Positions 61,591 through 64,000 of a stretch of 64,000 nucleotides of DNA are shown piece after piece. A program made the position numbers and the translations under genes. Source of the stretch: Flavobacterium sp. KACC 22761 (GTDB lineage: Bacteria > Bacteroidota > Bacteroidia > Flavobacteriales > Flavobacteriaceae). Below the pieces are notes generated by a model. That model was not told where the DNA came from and made no database searches. It saw only the letters and a list, made by a program, of their open reading frames with translations. Location of the stretch: positions 3,286,001-3,350,000 of the forward strand of contig NZ_CP139148.1 in assembly GCF_034058155.1 (NCBI RefSeq). The letters run 5' to 3'. The first letter of the stretch is position 1. Each line of letters begins with the position of its first letter.

Positions 61591-61671
61591 AGGAGCTATT
61601 TCCTGCTATCCGCTATATCTTTTTGTTTTTAAAGAAAAAACAAAAAGGATGCCGCTACTATCAGGGCTAGG
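61591..61671. ncRNA. structured intergenic element, multi-stem
   Basis: In the 339-nt gap between gcvT and nnrD, nested complementary blocks AGC/GCT (61594, 61666), CCTG/CAGG (61602, 61662) and ATCC/GGAT (61608, 61647) enclose a 12-bp perfect hairpin (61619-61630 with 61636-61647). GCTAT words recur three times on the left side. I recall similar sequences in other Flavobacterium intergenic regions but cannot name a family. The rest of the gap has no gene. Confidence 0.55.
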
Positions 61672-61845
61672 AGTGAGAGTTTCAAAAGAAGATTCATGAT
61701 TTCGATTTTTTATGTAATTTTAATGTAAAATCATGCTTTTTCAAGTCTAGCTATGTTTATTTAAACCAGCGAAGCGCCTTTTCCCCAAAGTAAAACTATG
61801 ATTCGATGTGTTTAAAAAATAATCGCAACAACAAAAAGAAGCCGA

Positions 61846-62709
61846 ATGAAGTCTCCGTATTTAATCACAAAAGAAGAAATTCTAAAAATATATAAACCTG
61901 TAAATCCGCAAGCACATAAAGGAACCCAAGGCCACGCTGTGATTATTGCCGGAAGTTATGGAAAAATGGGAGCAGGAGTTTTAGCTTCAAAATCGTGCCT
62001 AAAATCAGGATGCGGACTCGTAACGATTTTTATACCCAAGTGCGGTTATCAAATTCTGCAAATCTCCATTCCAGAAGTCATGACCGTAACCGATGAAAAT
62101 ACCAATTTCATTACCAATATTCATTTGCCATTAATACCTCAAGCCATCGGAATTGGTCCGGGAATAGGCAAGGAGCTCGGAACACAAAAAGCCTTGTTTG
62201 AGTTTTTGAGAATAAATAAAACGGCTTTAGTTCTAGATGCTGATGCGCTGAACATCATTTCAGAAAATTTATCATGGTTAGAACTAGTTCCCGAAGACAC
62301 AATCTTGACACCTCATCCAAAAGAATTAGAACGCTTAATTGGAAAATGGAATTCAGAATCAGAGAAATTCCAAAAAACAATTGCTTTTTCAGAAAAATAC
62401 AAAGTTATTGTGGTCATGAAAGGCGCTCCAACTTACATCATAAATAAAACCTCAGTTTACGAAAATACCACAGGAAATGCTGCACTAGCAACCGCAGGAA
62501 GTGGCGACACCTTAACGGGAATCCTGACAAGTTTACTCGCACAAGGTTATGAACCGAAATATGCGTCAAAACTAGGAGTTTACCTCCACGGATTAACTGC
62601 AGATTTAGCTTTGCCCAAAACAGGTCATGAATCTTTTACGGCATCAACGATTATTAAGTATTTAGGAAAAGCTTTTCTTGAATTAGATAATTTGTCAATT
62701 AGAGAATAA
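61846..62709 (+). CDS. nnrD: ADP-dependent NAD(P)H-hydrate dehydratase
   Basis: 287 residues, the carbohydrate-kinase-like YjeF C-terminal domain only. [51 protein letters not shown] and [24 protein letters not shown] are present, including the ATP/ADP-binding GSGDTL. It returns damaged hydrated NAD(P)H to the active form. In many bacteria the epimerase domain (NnrE) is fused in front; here it is missing, so either it is encoded elsewhere or spontaneous epimerisation suffices. Confidence 0.9.
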   Translation: MKSPYLITKEEILKIYKPVNPQAHKGTQGHAVIIAGSYGKMGAGVLASKSCLKSGCGLVTIFIPKCGYQILQISIPEVMTVTDENTNFITNIHLPLIPQAIGIGPGIGKELGTQKALFEFLRINKTALVLDADALNIISENLSWLELVPEDTILTPHPKELERLIGKWNSESEKFQKTIAFSEKYKVIVVMKGAPTYIINKTSVYENTTGNAALATAGSGDTLTGILTSLLAQGYEPKYASKLGVYLHGLTADLALPKTGHESFTASTIIKYLGKAFLELDNLSIRE

Positions 62710-62730
62710 GATAATTTTTATTGTGGAGCT

Positions 62731-62827
62731 TGTCACCCTGAGCGAAGTCCAAGAAGATCAAGTAGCTCGACAAAGTGGCTAAACTTTGCGGTTCTTCTCC
62801 CGAAGTCTCGGGATCGCTCAGAATGAC
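62731..62827. repeat. CACCCTGAGCGA-type palindromic element
   Basis: GTCACCCTGAGCGA (62732-62745) pairs with TCGCTCAGAATGAC (62814-62827), leaving two mismatches. Inside lies a TCCCGA/TCGGGA mini-hairpin (62798-62813). CACCCTGAGCG-AGTC is a motif I recall as common in intergenic repeats of many bacteria. Confidence 0.85.
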
Positions 62828-62930
62828 ATAAAATGAAAATCGATCTGCCTTATCTGCAAAATCTGCGAGAGCAAAAAAGGGAGAATAGAAAATCAGTATA
62901 ATCAACTTAAATTATTTAATTTGCATGAAA

Positions 62931-63030
62931 CAAAGACTTTGCGACTTTGCGTCTTTGCGAGCAAATTCTCTATCATGTAAATCAATCCTTGCGTTCTTTG
63001 CGTAAACCTTTGCGCTCTTTGCGGTTAAAA
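62931..63030 (+). repeat. CTTTGCG direct-word element
   Basis: CTTTGCG recurs about seven times in one direction (ACTTTGCGACTTTGCGTCTTTGCG; later TTCTTTGCG, CCTTTGCG, CTCTTTGCG), with a 40-nt interruption. Unlike the hairpin loci it has no complementary arm here; the matching CGCAAAG words are in the element at 57919. Confidence 0.85.
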
Positions 63031-63042
63031 TCATTAAGTTTG
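63010..63042 (+). promoter_or_regulatory. promoter of the HipA-like kinase gene
   Basis: TTG at 63010-63012 lies within a CTTTGCG word; after 22 nt TAAGTTTG at 63035-63042 follows, 4 nt before the ATG. The transcript should be nearly leaderless, and the repeat supplies the -33 box. Confidence 0.65.
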
Positions 63043-63046
63043 TAAC

Positions 63047-63826
63047 ATGAAAAACTTCGATCTCAGAACGGTAAACGTCATGCGTTACATAACACCACTG
63101 CGCGAAGGCGGTTCTTTACCCGCTTTGGCAGAAGCCGATGACGATTTTAAATACGTATTAAAATTTAGAGGAGCCGGACACGGCGTAAAAGCTCTTATAG
63201 CCGAATTAGTAGGCGGACAAATTGCAAAAGCCTTAAAATTACAATTGCCAGAATTAGTTTTCGCGAATCTCGACGAAGCTTTTGGAAGAACCGAAGGCGA
63301 TGAAGAAATTCAGGATTTATTGCAAGGAAGTCAAGGTTTGAATTTGGCATTACATTTCTTGTCTGGAGCAATTACATTTGATCCTGCTGTTACAACTGTC
63401 GACGCCAAATTAGCTTCACAAATTGTTTGGTTGGATGCTTACATTACAAACGTTGACCGAACTTTCAAAAACACGAATATGCTGATCTGGCATAAAGAAT
63501 TATGGCTGATCGATCATGGAGCATGTTTGTATTTCCACCATTCATGGAACAACTGGGAACAACATGCTAAAAGTCCGTTTGCTTTGATAAAAGATCACGT
63601 TTTATTGCCTCAAGCTTCACTGTTAAAAGAAGTTGACGCCGAATTTAAAGCGATTTTGACTTCAGAAATTCTAGAAGAAATTGTCAATACGATTCCGCTA
63701 GACTGGTTACAATGGGAAGATGCAGACGAAACGCCAGAAGGTTTGCGAAATGTATATTTGCAGTTTTTAAAAACAAGATTAGAGAATTCAGAAATATTTG
63801 TAAATCAGGCTCAAAATGCAAGATAA
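63047..63826 (+). CDS. HipA-like kinase (HipA_2 type)
   Basis: 259 residues. KYVLKFRGAGHG near residue 37 looks like the ATP-binding strand and loop. The catalytic-type segment WLDAYITNVDRTFKNTNML holds Asp137 with Asn142/Asn144, and LWLIDHGACL holds Asp156 for metal. This is the pattern of HipA-family serine kinases, in the short branch without the N-terminal HipA domain. It overlaps by 11 nt a DUF3037 gene, a pairing I recall in other genomes. The target of the kinase is unknown. Confidence 0.8.
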   Translation: MKNFDLRTVNVMRYITPLREGGSLPALAEADDDFKYVLKFRGAGHGVKALIAELVGGQIAKALKLQLPELVFANLDEAFGRTEGDEEIQDLLQGSQGLNLALHFLSGAITFDPAVTTVDAKLASQIVWLDAYITNVDRTFKNTNMLIWHKELWLIDHGACLYFHHSWNNWEQHAKSPFALIKDHVLLPQASLLKEVDAEFKAILTSEILEEIVNTIPLDWLQWEDADETPEGLRNVYLQFLKTRLENSEIFVNQAQNAR

Positions 63827-64000
63827 CCATTTATACGAATATGCTGTGATTCGTGTTGTGCCAAGGGTAGAGCGCGAAGAATTCCTGAATATCGGAATTA
63901 TTTTGTTTTGCAAAAAAGCCAAATTTATAAAGGTTCTTTTTCACTTAAATAAAGAAAAAATACAAGCCCTTTCTGCCGATTTCGACATTGAGCAATTAGA
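63816..64000 (+). CDS. DUF3037 protein (cut by window end)
   Basis: 61 codons are visible from the ATG at 63816. LYEYAVIRVVPRVEREEFLNIGIILFC is the characteristic start of DUF3037; the next part reads HLNKEKIQALSADFDIEQL. The gene overlaps the kinase gene by 11 nt in another frame, so translation is coupled. No function is established for the family. It may be substrate, regulator or antitoxin-like partner of the kinase; sequence alone does not say which. Confidence 0.85.
   Translation, partial: MQDNHLYEYAVIRVVPRVEREEFLNIGIILFCKKAKFIKVLFHLNKEKIQALSADFDIEQL

Noticed and set aside
62699-62905. Open frame of 68 codons on the minus strand
   Set aside because: It covers the CACCCTGAGCGA palindromic element and the end of nnrD; not protein-like.
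62931-63030. CTTTGCG repeats as a CRISPR-like array
   Set aside because: Words are 7 nt with spacers of 2-5 nt and no unique spacers; no cas genes are present.
1-64000. tRNA or rRNA genes
   Set aside because: No cloverleaf-like GTTCGAATC arm or rRNA-like sequence was noticed on either strand.

Overview
The window looks like chromosomal DNA of a Flavobacterium-type bacterium (Bacteroidota). It is AT-rich. Start codons rarely have a Shine-Dalgarno sequence; instead many genes carry the Bacteroidota -7 box TAnnTTTG close to the ATG. Family-level markers agree: a fused cbb3 oxidase CcoN-CcoO subunit, DUF6452/DUF6048 next to rlmD, a def-DUF5606-mazG run, and lipoproteins with short MKK... leaders. 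I see no rRNA, tRNA, CRISPR array, insertion sequence or prophage.

Layout. 1-8.7 kb: RNA and small-molecule methyltransferases, an Asp/Glu racemase, rlmD with two envelope proteins, a lone histidine kinase, a lipoprotein and an aldo/keto reductase. 8.9-10.6 kb: cysE-cysM (cysteine synthesis). 10.7-15.6 kb: DUF1003 and DUF2752 membrane proteins, an Smr protein, a lipoprotein, a cysteine desulfurase and a Sua5-type tRNA t6A enzyme. 15.8-22.7 kb: a surface-glycan or LPS-core island (DUF5672, GT4, Kdo-kinase-like, GT9, two GT2, a polysaccharide deacetylase) with long AT-rich gaps. 22.9-31.3 kb: dapD, a PAS protein, ruvX, mqo, a FUSC transporter-like protein, def, DUF5606 and mazG. 31.3-42.2 kb: a respiratory block with a Crp/Fnr regulator, ccoI, ccoS, ccoNO, ccoQ, ccoP, ccoG, ccoH, a DsbD_2/TauE-like protein and hemN. 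42.3-52.5 kb: small envelope proteins, DoxX, an acyl-CoA carboxylase subunit, msrB, prfB (with programmed frameshift), threonine aldolase, YbaB, an S9 peptidase and a cysteine synthase/CBS homologue. 52.9-57 kb: two tandem LamG proteins and a set of small unrecognised membrane or lipoprotein genes. 57-64 kb: yebC, an S41 protease, gcvT, nnrD, and a HipA-like kinase overlapping a DUF3037 gene cut by the window end.

How the parts work together. The clearest regulatory story is in the respiratory block. A palindrome with FNR-like core TGAT-N4-ATCA lies upstream of ccoI, ccoS and hemN. At ccoS and hemN it stands exactly 22 nt before a TAATTTTG -7 box, the geometry of a class II activator site. 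The divergent Crp/Fnr gene keeps three of the four Fe-S cysteines of FNR. This suggests a local micro-oxic regulon linking high-affinity oxidase assembly to oxygen-independent haem synthesis.

The most unusual structure is intergenic. About ten gaps hold long hairpins built from short repeated words (CTAAG, TTTCAAG, AGTCAAA, CAGT, CTTTGCG). Words and their order differ from locus to locus, but at most loci the two arms stay complementary (up to 31 perfect base pairs). Other points of note are a multi-stem structured element at 61591-61671, a 25-codon gene that encodes only a lipoprotein signal peptide and stops exactly at the lipid cysteine position, and a frameshifted signal peptide in front of the S9 peptidase.
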